A stretch of DNA of 64,000 nt. It comes from JAOTZA01 sp965224065. Its GTDB lineage: Bacteria; Acidobacteriota; Thermoanaerobaculia; Multivoradales; JAHEKO01. Under the pieces are notes generated by a model. That model saw only the letters and a list, made by a program, of their open reading frames with translations. It was not told the origin of the DNA and did not search any database. A program made the position numbers and the translations under genes. The stretch lies in contig CBDCYF010000005.1 in the NCBI GenBank assembly GCA_965224065.1, positions 1-64,000 on the forward strand, written 5' to 3'. Position 1 is the first letter of the stretch; each line of letters starts with the position of its first letter. Of this stretch, positions 29,301 through 36,428 are shown one piece after another.

Positions 29301-29432
29301 GACCGAGTCGAGGAGTACTGCCGCCGCGACGTCGAGATCTTGCGCGACCTCTATCTCTTTGGCCGTCGGATGGGCTTTGTCGTCTACCGCGACGGCGACG
29401 AGAAACCGGTCAAGCTGCCGGTCGAATGGTGA
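26376..29432 (+). CDS. Fusion of MrfA/YprA-like DEAD-box helicase and MrfB/YprB-like DEDD exonuclease
   Basis: Start ATG 26376 gives 1018 residues; the longer frame runs back through REP repeats. The helicase part has Walker A TPTASGKS (81-88), DELHTYRG (motif II), ASSAT (motif III) and QRSGRVGRAGR (motif VI). It is followed by the Hrq1/YprA-type C-terminal region with cysteines C722, C724, C728, C731 and C737. After a Pro/Glu linker comes an RNase H-like exonuclease: FDLET (D848, E850), GFNSRRFDYRVL, and YCRRDVEIL (YxxxD), giving DEDDy residues. In Bacillus, MrfA and MrfB are separate neighbouring proteins for mitomycin crosslink/adduct repair. Here they are one chain, implying coupled unwinding and 3'-5' digestion. 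Confidence 0.88.
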   Translation: MPVTDRAADVVEGLEADERFSPQLVETIYLPPTPERFGELDPPLPGALERSLAAVGATRLWSHQTEGLAALRRGENVLITTPTASGKSLVFQLPVLEEALAGGGGRALFLYPLKALGRDQMGKLEMLASTAGIDPEGASGGMPFVAVYDGDTKPKRRAEIKRRFPRIIVSNPDMLHAGILSSWQGWSPFLRELRWIVLDELHTYRGIFGSHFHHVLQRLTRLCRAEGADPVLVASSATAVNAGEFAARLAGRDFHWVRETGSPQQGRHFLLFRPAASPYTLSLHLLVELLQKGLKTIVFTKARRITELLYSWLRQQEPTLASKVASYRSGFLPEERRKIERDLFDGRLNGVISTSALEMGIDVGGLDACILVGFPGSVMATWQRSGRVGRAGRESITALVALPDALDQYLLEHPLELIERPYESLIVDPSNEPVAKAHLVCAAAELPLHRDRDSGYLEPHAPLVGDLLRAHTLVESAETGEIGTRRKRPQREIGLRGAGETTTILDTTSGRLIGTVDGSRALRECHPGAIYLHAGNQHLVRELDLEAGKAHAEPVTVDYYTMPLTQKETEVLEVLAESRVENLEAFLGRLRVTEKVVGYERRRLRSQEAIDQHELDLPPVRFETVGLWWAAPRPLEDELRDGGAHFMGALHAAEHATISLLPLHTLCDRGDVGGISIPLHPQLQCGAVFIYDGHPGGVGISARAFEDLPALLGRVCELLERCDCEAGCPSCVQSPKCGNGNRPLDKDGALRLLRILLGKETVAGAAAGKTRIALGAATGEQAMDGWTEPMNGRAAQPGPGAGAAVSTGRRKGSRAVSGPVSPLEEPEEPLPPPPIPVPEYPRRTLLFDLETQRSAEDVGSWRNAHRMLVSVGVACHLQDGEIRVFREPEVADLVAWLDSADAVIGFNSRRFDYRVLEGYTGIDYERRWPTLDLLDDIHRRLGFRLSLAHLADATLGVEKTADGLQSLEWVRAGQLDRVEEYCRRDVEILRDLYLFGRRMGFVVYRDGDEKPVKLPVEW

Positions 29433-29433
29433 G

Positions 29434-30672
29434 CTAGCCTGCCGCCACGGCTTGCGGCGTCCTCGCGCCCAGGACCGTCGCCAGCCGCTCGAGCGCCCAA
29501 TCGAGGTCTTTCTTCTCGATCACCAGAGGCGGGGCCAGTCGGATCACATGGTCGTGGGTCTCTTTGCAGAGCAGGCCCAGCGCCCGCAGCTCTTCGCAGA
29601 ACCGCCGCGCGCCGCCCGCCTCCGGATGGAGCTCGATCCCGACCCACAGTCCCTTGCCGCGAATTTCCCGGATGTGCGGCGAATCAAAGCCGCGCAGCCG
29701 GTCCATCAGATGCTCGCCCAGCCGGGCGGAGCGCTCGACCAGACCCTCGTCGACGAGAACCTCGAGCGCGGCGGTCGCGACCGCCGCCGCGACCGGGTTG
29801 CCACCGTAGGTCGAGCCGTGGTCACCGGGGCGGAAGACATCCATCACCTCGTCGTCCGAGAGCATGGCCGACACCGGATAGAAGCCACCCGAGAGAGCCT
29901 TGCCGATAATCACGATGTCCGGTCGGATCCCTTCGTGCTCGTAGGCGAACAGCTTCCCGGTACGGCCGAGTCCCGACTGGATCTCGTCGAGAATCAACAA
30001 GCACTTGTGCTCGATACTCAGCTCGCGCAGCCGCGTCAGATAGCCGTCCGGCGGCACGATGATGCCGCCCTCACCCTGAATCGGCTCGATCAGGATGGCG
30101 GCAACATTGCCCTGCGCGGCTTCGAGAGCTTGTTCGACGGCGGCCGCGTCGCCGTAGGGAAGGAGCTCGAAGCCGGGGGTAAACGGACCAAACCCGTCCC
30201 GGTACTGCTCCTCGGAGGAGAAGCCCACGATGGTCGTGGTGCGGCCGTGGAAGTTGTTGTCAAAGACCAGGATCCGGGCGTGGTCCTTCTCGACGCCCTT
30301 GACCTTGTAGGCCCACTTTCGGGCCGCCTTGATCGCCGTCTCCACCGCCTCGGCCCCGGTGTTCATCGGCAGCGCCCGGGAAAAGCCGGTCAGCTCGCAC
30401 AGCTTCTGGTAGAAGGCGCCTAGCTGATCGTTGCGAAAGGCCCGCGAGGTCAACGCCAGACGCCGCGCCTGTTCGATCAAGGCCTCGAGGATCCTCGGAT
30501 GACAGTGCCCCTGATTGACCGCGGAGTAGGCGGCGAGAAAATCGAGGTACTTGTTGCCCTCGACGTCCCACACCCAGGCCCCTTCACCGCGTGAGAGGAC
30601 GACGTCGAGGGGGTGGTAGTTGTGGGCGCCAAACCGGTCTTCGCGGGCGATCAGGTCCTGGGCTTGGATCAT
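29434..30672 (-). CDS. rocD: Ornithine--oxo-acid aminotransferase
   Basis: ATG 30672 has an AAGGAG site seven bases upstream and gives 412 residues, normal for the enzyme. It is a class III PLP aminotransferase: NTGAEAVETAIK (phosphate/PLP loop), NNFHGRT, LDEIQSGLGRTG, and the PLP-binding lysine K258 in IIGKALSGGF. The very close match of opening residues (REDRFGAHNYHPLDVVLSRG) to RocD/OAT supports ornithine as substrate, giving glutamate-5-semialdehyde for proline or arginine catabolism. The helicase gene converges with one base between the stops. A 386-base repeat-rich gap lies upstream. Confidence 0.94.
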   Translation of the reverse strand: MIQAQDLIAREDRFGAHNYHPLDVVLSRGEGAWVWDVEGNKYLDFLAAYSAVNQGHCHPRILEALIEQARRLALTSRAFRNDQLGAFYQKLCELTGFSRALPMNTGAEAVETAIKAARKWAYKVKGVEKDHARILVFDNNFHGRTTTIVGFSSEEQYRDGFGPFTPGFELLPYGDAAAVEQALEAAQGNVAAILIEPIQGEGGIIVPPDGYLTRLRELSIEHKCLLILDEIQSGLGRTGKLFAYEHEGIRPDIVIIGKALSGGFYPVSAMLSDDEVMDVFRPGDHGSTYGGNPVAAAVATAALEVLVDEGLVERSARLGEHLMDRLRGFDSPHIREIRGKGLWVGIELHPEAGGARRFCEELRALGLLCKETHDHVIRLAPPLVIEKKDLDWALERLATVLGARTPQAVAAG

Positions 30673-30788
30673 CGTATGGCTCCTTGTACGAGGGGTTGGA
30701 TTGACCGTGCCTGCCGGGAGATTTCTAGCACAGGTAAGGCGTGCGGGTGAACCCCCGATGGCTGGGGACATCATGCAGCGGCGGCCTC

Positions 30789-30813
30789 GGGCGGGGGCAA
30801 GCCCCGCCCCTAC
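30789..30813. repeat. GC-rich palindromic repeat GGGCGGGGnCAAGnCCCGCCCC
   Basis: GGGCGGGG and CCCGCCCC arms flank a GCAAGC centre, then TAC and a TGAAG foot at 30816-30820. A second copy is at 62491-62515, where the TGAAG leads directly into a REP-like unit. It lies in the ornithine aminotransferase upstream gap (30673-31058). Confidence 0.7.
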
Positions 30814-30865
30814 GCTGAAGTCTGCTCCGGGTGGCGTACGCGGTCGTCCTCGCCAACCGGTTTGA

Positions 30866-31033
30866 GCCGGGGCGTGGCAGACACTCGGTAGGAACGCTGT
30901 GAGGCCGCGGGCACACAGAGTAGCCTCAGTAGGTTCCAGCGGTCCGCGCGGCCGAAACAACGAGGCGCGAGCGAGCCCAGCCAAGTCCGAGTAGCGAGCG
31001 CCGTTTCCAGCCGAGTGTCTGCCACGCTCCGGC
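30866..31033. mobile_element. 168-base MITE-like element, family B, copy 1
   Basis: Terminal inverted repeats of 23 bases (30866-30888 and 31011-31033; GGCGTGGCAGACACTCGG core) differ at one position. The interior core (about 30946-31003) matches, on the opposite strand, the core of the 38881-39050 element, including GCTACTCGGACT and CGCGCCTCG. No gene is inside. It abuts the LOG gene promoter. Confidence 0.78.
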
Positions 31034-31043
31034 AAACGACTGC

Positions 31044-31049
31044 TAGTCT
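31044..31049 (+). promoter_or_regulatory. -10-like box TAGTCT for the LOG-EamA operon
   Basis: TAGTCT ends nine bases before ATG 31059, directly after the family B repeat element. Confidence 0.5.
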
Positions 31050-31058
31050 CACCGCTCG

Positions 31059-31892
31059 ATGGATACATCGACCCGACAACAGGCCGACGACACGACCGAG
31101 GCCGCGCGGCTCGAGGATCTGGAGGCCTGGGGCAAGCGCCCGGCGCGTCCCGAGGAAGGCCGGTTTCTGGCCGGGCCGCAGAGCCGGCTCGAGGAGCTGG
31201 CCCGCGCGGTACGGATCTTCTCGGAGTTTGTGCGCGGGTTTCGTGCCCTGCACTTCATCGGGCCGTGCGTAACGGTGTTCGGGTCGGCGCGGTTCCAGGA
31301 AGACAACCGCTACTACCAACTGGCGCGAGAGGTCTCCCGGCAACTGGCGGTCACCGGGTTTTCGGTGATGACCGGTGGGGGACCGGGAATCATGGAGGCG
31401 GCGAACCGCGGCGCCAAGGAAGGGGGCGGTCGCTCGGTGGGCTGCAACATCGAGCTTCCCCACGAACAGAGCCACAATGATTATCTCGACACCTGGGTGG
31501 ACTTCCGCTATTTCTTTGTCCGCAAAGTGATGCTGGTCAAGTACTCCTACGCCTTTGTCCTGATGCCCGGCGGCTTCGGCACCATGGACGAGATCTTCGA
31601 GACCGCGACCTTGATCCAGACGGGCAAGATCAAGGACTTTCCACTCGTTTTGATGGGAAGTGACTACTGGGACGAGCTTCTCGACTTCTTGCACCGCCGG
31701 ATGGTGCCCCAGGGGACGATCAGCGCCACGGATGTCGATCGTTTTCTGGTGACCGATTCGCCGGAGGAGGCGGTCGAGCGCATCAAGAAGGCCGCGATCG
31801 AGCGTTTCGGTCTGGAGTGGCAACGGCGTCCACGGCCGCATCGGTGGATGGGCGAGGGGCCGTTTCGCCGTAAGGCCGCCGGCGATCCGTGA
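31059..31892 (+). CDS. LOG family protein (TIGR00730-type Rossmann fold)
   Basis: The 277-residue protein has the LOG motifs GGGPGIMEAAN (106-116), the RK pair (R155-K156) and PGGFGTMDE (170-178). LOG enzymes release free base from nucleoside 5'-monophosphates; plant and some bacterial members activate cytokinins, while others act in nucleotide salvage. The N-terminal ~60 residues are an extra helical segment. The stop codon overlaps the GTG start of the EamA transporter by four bases, so the two are coupled. The substrate is not evident from sequence. Confidence 0.92.
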   Translation: MDTSTRQQADDTTEAARLEDLEAWGKRPARPEEGRFLAGPQSRLEELARAVRIFSEFVRGFRALHFIGPCVTVFGSARFQEDNRYYQLAREVSRQLAVTGFSVMTGGGPGIMEAANRGAKEGGGRSVGCNIELPHEQSHNDYLDTWVDFRYFFVRKVMLVKYSYAFVLMPGGFGTMDEIFETATLIQTGKIKDFPLVLMGSDYWDELLDFLHRRMVPQGTISATDVDRFLVTDSPEEAVERIKKAAIERFGLEWQRRPRPHRWMGEGPFRRKAAGDP

Positions 31893-32869
31893 CCATCCGA
31901 CAGCCGCCGGCTCTGCTCCCGAGACTCCAGGTGCTGGCCGCGGCGGCCCTGTTCTCGACCGGCGGCGCGGCGATCAAGGCGACGGCGCTTTCCGCCTGGC
32001 AGGTGGCGAGTTTTCGCTCGGGAGTGGCCGCGCTGGTCCTGGCCGCGGTGTTCTTTCGCGGTGGTGGGCGGATCGCCAGCCCTCGGGTGATGGCGGTGGG
32101 CTTGGCCTACGCGCTGGCGTTGACGACTTATGTCATCGCCAACAAGGCAACGACCGCCGCCGCGGCGATCTTCCTCGTCTCGACCTCGCCGTTGTGGGTG
32201 CTGCTGCTCTCACCCCGGTGGCTGGGCGAAAGGGTACACCGAAGGGACCTCGGGTTGATTGCCGCGCTGGTGGTCGGGATGTCGCTGGTCCTGGCGTCGC
32301 CCTCGACGGTCCTCGAGACGGCCGGCAACCCGCGACTCGGCAACTGGGTGGCGGTGGGCTCTGGTCTGGCCTGGGCCCTGACCGTGATCGGTCTGCGGTG
32401 GCTGAGCCGGGGCCGCGAGGCCGCGGTCGGCGGCGGAGCGCTGGGCGCCTCTGCGACCGCTTTCGCCGGGCGGGCCGTGGTGTGGGGCAATATTTTTGCT
32501 CTTCTCTTGGCTCTCCCGCCTGCACTCCCCGTGGCACGGATCGAGCCGCTCGATCTCGGCGTGATCGCCTACCTGGGTCTGGCGCAGATCGGTCTCGCCT
32601 ATCTCTTGTTGCTTGCCGGTCTGCGGCGCGTGACCGCGCTCGAAGCTTCGCTGTTGCTGATCCTCGAGCCGGTGCTCAGCCCGCTGTGGTCCTGGCTCCT
32701 GCACGCGGAAGCTCCACCCCCCGCGACATTTCTGGGCGGAGCCTTAATCCTCTCGGCGATCGCGGTTCACTCGCGAGTGGCTACCGCCGCCACCGGTGGC
32801 CGATCGGCGGCTAATCGGCGGCTAGGGGCGGGCAGTAGCGATCGCGTCGTTCCTCGAGGTCGGCCTTGA
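31889..32869 (+). CDS. EamA/RhaT-family (DMT superfamily) transporter
   Basis: GTG start at 31889 overlaps the LOG stop. The 326-residue product has about ten membrane helices in two EamA repeats; the repeats start near LQVLAAAALFSTGGAAIKA and LGNWVAVGSGLAWALTVIGL. Family members export or import small metabolites, including nucleosides, amino acids and sugars. Coupling to a LOG enzyme suggests transport of a nucleobase or nucleoside, as inference only. The last 59 bases overlap the convergent acyltransferase gene, and the C-terminal tail after the last helix is Arg/Gly-rich and probably poorly constrained. Confidence 0.9.
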   Translation: MTIRQPPALLPRLQVLAAAALFSTGGAAIKATALSAWQVASFRSGVAALVLAAVFFRGGGRIASPRVMAVGLAYALALTTYVIANKATTAAAAIFLVSTSPLWVLLLSPRWLGERVHRRDLGLIAALVVGMSLVLASPSTVLETAGNPRLGNWVAVGSGLAWALTVIGLRWLSRGREAAVGGGALGASATAFAGRAVVWGNIFALLLALPPALPVARIEPLDLGVIAYLGLAQIGLAYLLLLAGLRRVTALEASLLLILEPVLSPLWSWLLHAEAPPPATFLGGALILSAIAVHSRVATAATGGRSAANRRLGAGSSDRVVPRGRP

Positions 32870-33506
32870 CCCTGGCCTTGAACCTGCCGGAGCCCTGTCC
32901 GTGGCCGAGCGAGTCCTTGTAGGCGGCGACGTCCACCATTTCGAAGGCGATCCGGAGGGTCTTGAACAGCTTGGGGAAATGCTGGCCGGGAACCTGGACA
33001 TGATGGAGGCCGCCGCAGTAGACGATCAGCATCCGGCCGCCGGGGGTGGCCCGCAGGATGTCGGCGACGCCGCCACGGACCGTCATCGGTTTGCCGTGCT
33101 TGTCGAGCCCGTTGGCGCGCATCATCCGCCCCTCGGGCAGGATGACCACCATGGCGTGCCCCTCCAGGCGGTCGAGAACGCTCTGCCAGGTGTGGTCGGC
33201 CTGGCGGGTGATCGAAGTGAAGTGAGGGGCCAGCGCCTTGAAAAAACGGCCGACGATGGGACGGGCGATCGTCTTGTCCGCGATCGGAACCAAGGCGTGA
33301 TGGGCGATCCGGCGCAACAAGTGGTTGGGTGCCGCGCCGGCATACAGCCACTCGAAAAGGCTGGTGTGGTGGAGCATCGACAGGACCCGCAGGTCGTCCC
33401 AAGGCCCGGGCGGCTCTGGCGTGATCCAAGTCACCTCGAAGCGGTAGAAGACGCGCGACAGGGCCTTGATGGCCAGCAAGAGGAAGTAGCGGAGTTGGTT
33501 GACCAT
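32811..33506 (-). CDS. PlsC-like 1-acylglycerol-phosphate acyltransferase-family protein
   Basis: ATG 33506 (231 residues) is chosen because upstream codons lie in short GC repeats. The family motif I appears as LHHTSLFEWL (H47, four residues, E52 in place of the usual Asp), and motif III as LPEGRMMR (125-127 EGR). A hydrophobic start (LRYFLLLAIKAL) fits membrane association. The enzyme family puts a second acyl chain on lysophosphatidic acid or related acceptors. The Glu for Asp change is uncommon and may mean altered acceptor use. It overlaps the EamA gene by 59 bases tail to tail. Confidence 0.82.
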   Translation of the reverse strand: MVNQLRYFLLLAIKALSRVFYRFEVTWITPEPPGPWDDLRVLSMLHHTSLFEWLYAGAAPNHLLRRIAHHALVPIADKTIARPIVGRFFKALAPHFTSITRQADHTWQSVLDRLEGHAMVVILPEGRMMRANGLDKHGKPMTVRGGVADILRATPGGRMLIVYCGGLHHVQVPGQHFPKLFKTLRIAFEMVDVAAYKDSLGHGQGSGRFKARVKADLEERRDRYCPPLAAD

Positions 33507-33635
33507 TGGGGGTTGGCGACGCCCGGGGGGTTGGCGGCGCCCGCACGAAGGCGGCTGCGCGATGCGTACGGCGGTATCAAATGTTCTCACACCCAGGGGG
33601 CGCGTGAGTGATCGAGGCACCCAGGGTTTGCTGAG

Positions 33636-33734
33636 CGGCCGGCAGGGCGCCGGCCGCTTCAGTCACCGGCGCCGCCGCCGCAACCCGGACGGTTCGTGCG
33701 GCTCCACCGAAGCGGCCGCCGTCTCTGGCGGCCG
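33636..33734. repeat. REP-like inverted pair before fabI
   Basis: Reverse unit 33636-33661 and forward variant 33708-33734 (GCGGCCGCC...GGCGGCCG type) lie in the 266-base gap 33507-33772. The same gap also holds two tandem copies of an 18-base GGTTGGCGnCGCCCG-type motif near 33509-33544. Confidence 0.8.
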
Positions 33735-33756
33735 TTTCCTCGGCACCCCCCTGGGA

Positions 33757-33762
33757 TAAGAT
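33757..33762 (+). promoter_or_regulatory. -10-like box TAAGAT for fabI
   Basis: TAAGAT ends ten bases before ATG 33773. No Shine-Dalgarno lies between. Confidence 0.55.
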
Positions 33763-33772
33763 CGCCGCCGCG

Positions 33773-34570
33773 ATGACAGGTGGCACAGGCATCGACCTGA
33801 GCGGTAAGAAGGCCCTGGTCATGGGGGTCACCAACCGGCGCAGCCTAGGTTGGGCGATCGCCTCACAGCTCCTGGCGTCCGGCGCCGAAGTCGCCTTCAC
33901 CTATCAGGGCGAGCGGCTCCAGCGTGAGGTCGAGAAGCTGACCGCCGACCTCGAAAACCCGTTGCTCTACTCCTGTGACGTCACCGACGATGCCCAGATC
34001 GCCACGGTCTTCTCGGACCTGGGCGCAAGGTGGGGCGGGCTCGACGGGCTGGTCCACGCCATCGCGTTTGCCCCGCGCGAAGCCATGGAAGGTACCTATC
34101 TGGCGACCAAACGGTCGGACTGGCTGACCGCGCTCGAAGTCTCGGCCTACTCGCTGGTGGCGGTCGCTCAGGCCGCGGAGCCATGGCTCAACGAGGGCGC
34201 CGGGATCGTCACTCTGACGTACCACGCCTCGGAACGGGTGGTCCCGAAGTACAACGTGATGGCGATCGCCAAAAGTGCTCTCGAATCCAGCATCCGCTAT
34301 CTGGCCTACGACCTCGGCAAGCGCGGAGTGCGGGTCAACGGTGTCTCGGCCGGCCCGGTCAAGACGATCGCGGCGCGGAGCATCCCCGGGTTTACCGCCA
34401 TGTTCAAGCGTTTCGCCCAAATGGCCCCACTCGGTCGCAACATCACTCACGAGGAGGTGGGGCAGCTCGGCCTCTTCCTGGTCTCTCCGATGGCTTCGGG
34501 AATCACCGGGGAGGTGGTGTACGTGGACGCCGGCTACCACGTGATGGGGATGGATTTGGGCGAGGCCTGA
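33773..34570 (+). CDS. fabI: Enoyl-[acyl-carrier-protein] reductase, NADH-type
   Basis: A 265-residue short-chain dehydrogenase-fold protein with FabI hallmarks: the nucleotide-binding block LVMGVTNRRSLGWAIA, Y150 in TLTYHASERVVPKYN, the catalytic pair Y160 and K167 (YNVMAIAK), and PVKTIAARSIPGF. It reduces the trans-2 double bond of enoyl-ACP in the last step of each fatty-acid elongation cycle. No other fatty-acid synthesis genes are near. Its TGA is directly followed by the stop of the convergent DUF4388 gene with no bases between. Confidence 0.95.
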   Translation: MTGGTGIDLSGKKALVMGVTNRRSLGWAIASQLLASGAEVAFTYQGERLQREVEKLTADLENPLLYSCDVTDDAQIATVFSDLGARWGGLDGLVHAIAFAPREAMEGTYLATKRSDWLTALEVSAYSLVAVAQAAEPWLNEGAGIVTLTYHASERVVPKYNVMAIAKSALESSIRYLAYDLGKRGVRVNGVSAGPVKTIAARSIPGFTAMFKRFAQMAPLGRNITHEEVGQLGLFLVSPMASGITGEVVYVDAGYHVMGMDLGEA

Positions 34571-35671
34571 TTACTCGTCGACTTCGCCGCGCAGCTTGTT
34601 GAACTGCTCGACGCGCTGTTCGAGCATTCGTTTTTCCATCGCCAGACCGGCCTGGAGCATCAAGAGCTCGAGCTCATGGAGCGGCCCGATGGGCTGGCAC
34701 TCGGGTGCGTTGTCCCCGTAGAGCACTAGAAGCACGGTTTGGTTGACCATTAGTGGCAGGGCCACTGCCTCGGTCGGATGGTCGCCGCCGAGCTGGCTGA
34801 TCAAGTAGAGGTTCCACTCCACCGGCTCGAGCCCGCCCCGGAAGGTGGCTTTGAGACCGGCGGCCTGAGCGAGGATCGAGGGTTGGTCGAAAGGGATCTT
34901 GATCCGCCGGACGTGTTCGTCCGACGTCTTGCCTTGTAGCTCGATGCCGAACTGACTCATGCCCGTGAAGTTTCTCTGCCGCGCAAAAAAGAGCACGGCA
35001 CGGGGCAGGATCCGGCGTGCGAAATTCAGAATCTCGAAGGTGACCTCGCCGGTGAACTCCGGTGATCGAATCTCGGCCATGACGTTCTTGAGAGAAGCCA
35101 GCCGCTCACTCGTTTCGCCGGCGTCCGCGTCCCCGGTCTCGAGCCCCGGGGATTGCGAGCCGTCGAGCGCCTCGAGCTGCCGTGCGATGTCCTCGAGGAC
35201 CTCGTCCGGCGCGAGCCCGTCGTGGAGAAGGAAATCCGCGGCGTCCACTTCGACCTCGCCGTGGTCGGGGAGGTCGATCAGCTCGAACTTGAAAAACCCG
35301 GTTTTCCAGGAGGAAAACTCTGAGAGTACCTTTCCGATCTGCTGGCGAACGACCCGCTCCAGCGTCCCGGGGTGGATGGCGCCGCTGTCAACCAGAATAC
35401 TCCCGAGACGTTGATCCTGGTCGGCTTGATGCTGCTCTTCCAGGGCCGACAGAAGCTGTTCCTTGGTGATGTGCCCCTCGCAGAGAAGCAGGTTGCCGAG
35501 GGTCTCCCGTGCCGAAGTGGAAGCGGCGTAGATAATCTTGCCGCGTCGCAGCACGATGATCCCCTGGGCGTCGAACCGAGTGAGAGCGAGCTTGCCGCTT
35601 TTCTGGTTCGAGGCAATGATCTGGAGCAGATCCGAGGGTCTGAATTCCTCGAGTTTTCCTACAAATCCCAT
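34571..35671 (-). CDS. DUF4388 (PATAN-type) domain protein with GAF-like C-terminus
   Basis: The 366-residue protein begins MGFVGKLEEFRPSDLLQIIA, the typical DUF4388 opening, followed by SGKLALTRFDAQGIIVLRRG and an ALEEQHQADQDQRLGSILV segment like the family's second helical module (to about residue 150). The second half (about 190-350) reads like a divergent GAF domain. DUF4388/PATAN proteins are putative signalling adaptors, often linked to two-component or motility systems. No histidine kinase is adjacent. No Shine-Dalgarno is evident. Confidence 0.86.
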   Translation of the reverse strand: MGFVGKLEEFRPSDLLQIIASNQKSGKLALTRFDAQGIIVLRRGKIIYAASTSARETLGNLLLCEGHITKEQLLSALEEQHQADQDQRLGSILVDSGAIHPGTLERVVRQQIGKVLSEFSSWKTGFFKFELIDLPDHGEVEVDAADFLLHDGLAPDEVLEDIARQLEALDGSQSPGLETGDADAGETSERLASLKNVMAEIRSPEFTGEVTFEILNFARRILPRAVLFFARQRNFTGMSQFGIELQGKTSDEHVRRIKIPFDQPSILAQAAGLKATFRGGLEPVEWNLYLISQLGGDHPTEAVALPLMVNQTVLLVLYGDNAPECQPIGPLHELELLMLQAGLAMEKRMLEQRVEQFNKLRGEVDE

Positions 35672-35760
35672 GGTTCACGAGCCCACAAAAGGCCCCCCTC
35701 CAGCGGCGAAAGAATACAACATAACGAAGGAGCAAAAACAAGGCGTAAGCAGCGCTCAAA

Positions 35761-35789
35761 AAAGACGCTCTCATCGAGAGAGCGTCTTT
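35761..35789. terminator. Rho-independent terminator, likely serving the minus-strand lipoprotein gene
   Basis: AAAGACGCTCTC (35761-35772) and GAGAGCGTCTTT (35778-35789) pair perfectly around a five-base loop, with A-tracts left and T residues right. On the minus strand a T-tract follows the stem, 21 bases after the lipoprotein stop. Confidence 0.88.
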
Positions 35790-35809
35790 CCGGATCGGGG
35801 TGTCGCGAT

Positions 35810-36181
35810 CTACTGACCGTCGCCGGTCTCGTGATTCTCGTGACCTTCGCCTTCGGCCCCCTCACCCTCGCCCGCTTCCTCTCCGGTGGCGGCCTCTTCG
35901 ATGGCCTCGCCTGCGGACTCCACCGCCTCACCCGCGGCCTGTACGGCTTCACCGGCCGCCTGCACGGCTTCACCGGCCGCTTCGCCGACCGCTTCGGCGG
36001 CGTCGCCGGCCGCTTCGCCGACCGCTTCGGCGGCGTCACCGGCCATCTCGGCGGCGGCATCCGCGGTGTCGGCGGCGACGTCGGCCGCGTCCTCAGCAGC
36101 CTCCTGGGTCTTCTGGCAAGCGCTTAGCGGCACCAGGCAGACGACCACCAGGATCAACAGTCGAAAGAGATTTGTTCGCAT
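35810..36181 (-). CDS. Alanine-rich lipoprotein with 11-residue amphipathic repeats
   Basis: The 123-residue product has a lipoprotein signal (LILVVVCLVPLSAC, C22) and a mature region almost wholly of Ala, Glu, Gly and Val. It includes two exact AAGDAAEAVGE units followed by AAGEAVQ/AAGEAVE variants. This 11-residue periodicity is like LEA group 3 or apolipoprotein-like helices and suggests a long amphipathic helix lying on a membrane or cell wall. The Gly/Glu-rich tail ends GEGHENHETGDGQ. A GGAGAAG site precedes ATG 36181. Codon use is skewed by the repeats, but the signal peptide, RBS and terminator make it a real gene. Confidence 0.82.
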   Translation of the reverse strand: MRTNLFRLLILVVVCLVPLSACQKTQEAAEDAADVAADTADAAAEMAGDAAEAVGEAAGDAAEAVGEAAGEAVQAAGEAVQAAGEAVESAGEAIEEAATGEEAGEGEGAEGEGHENHETGDGQ

Positions 36182-36329
36182 CGTTGCTTCTCCTTTCCCA
36201 GATTGCTGGGATCTTGTGGGGATGGGTCTGCGCCGTGCCTAAACCCGCTTGACCCGAGGTCCGTCCCCCAACGCCATTCCCGAATGAACGGAATGATACT
36301 ACAAACCGCCTCCGGCCCCTTCGAAAGGG

Positions 36330-36335
36330 TATAAT
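36330..36335 (+). promoter_or_regulatory. -10 box TATAAT upstream of the MscS-like gene
   Basis: A consensus TATAAT in an otherwise GC-rich gap, about 94 bases before ATG 36429. No matching -35 is obvious. The gap 36182-36428 otherwise holds the divergent lipoprotein leader. Confidence 0.5.
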
Positions 36336-36428
36336 TGGCGGGTCACTTTCGGGAGTGGCACCTCACAAATCAGGTCATATCGCCGGGTCCCCGGCTGGAC
36401 AAAATTTCTTAGAGAGAGGAGTCAAAGT

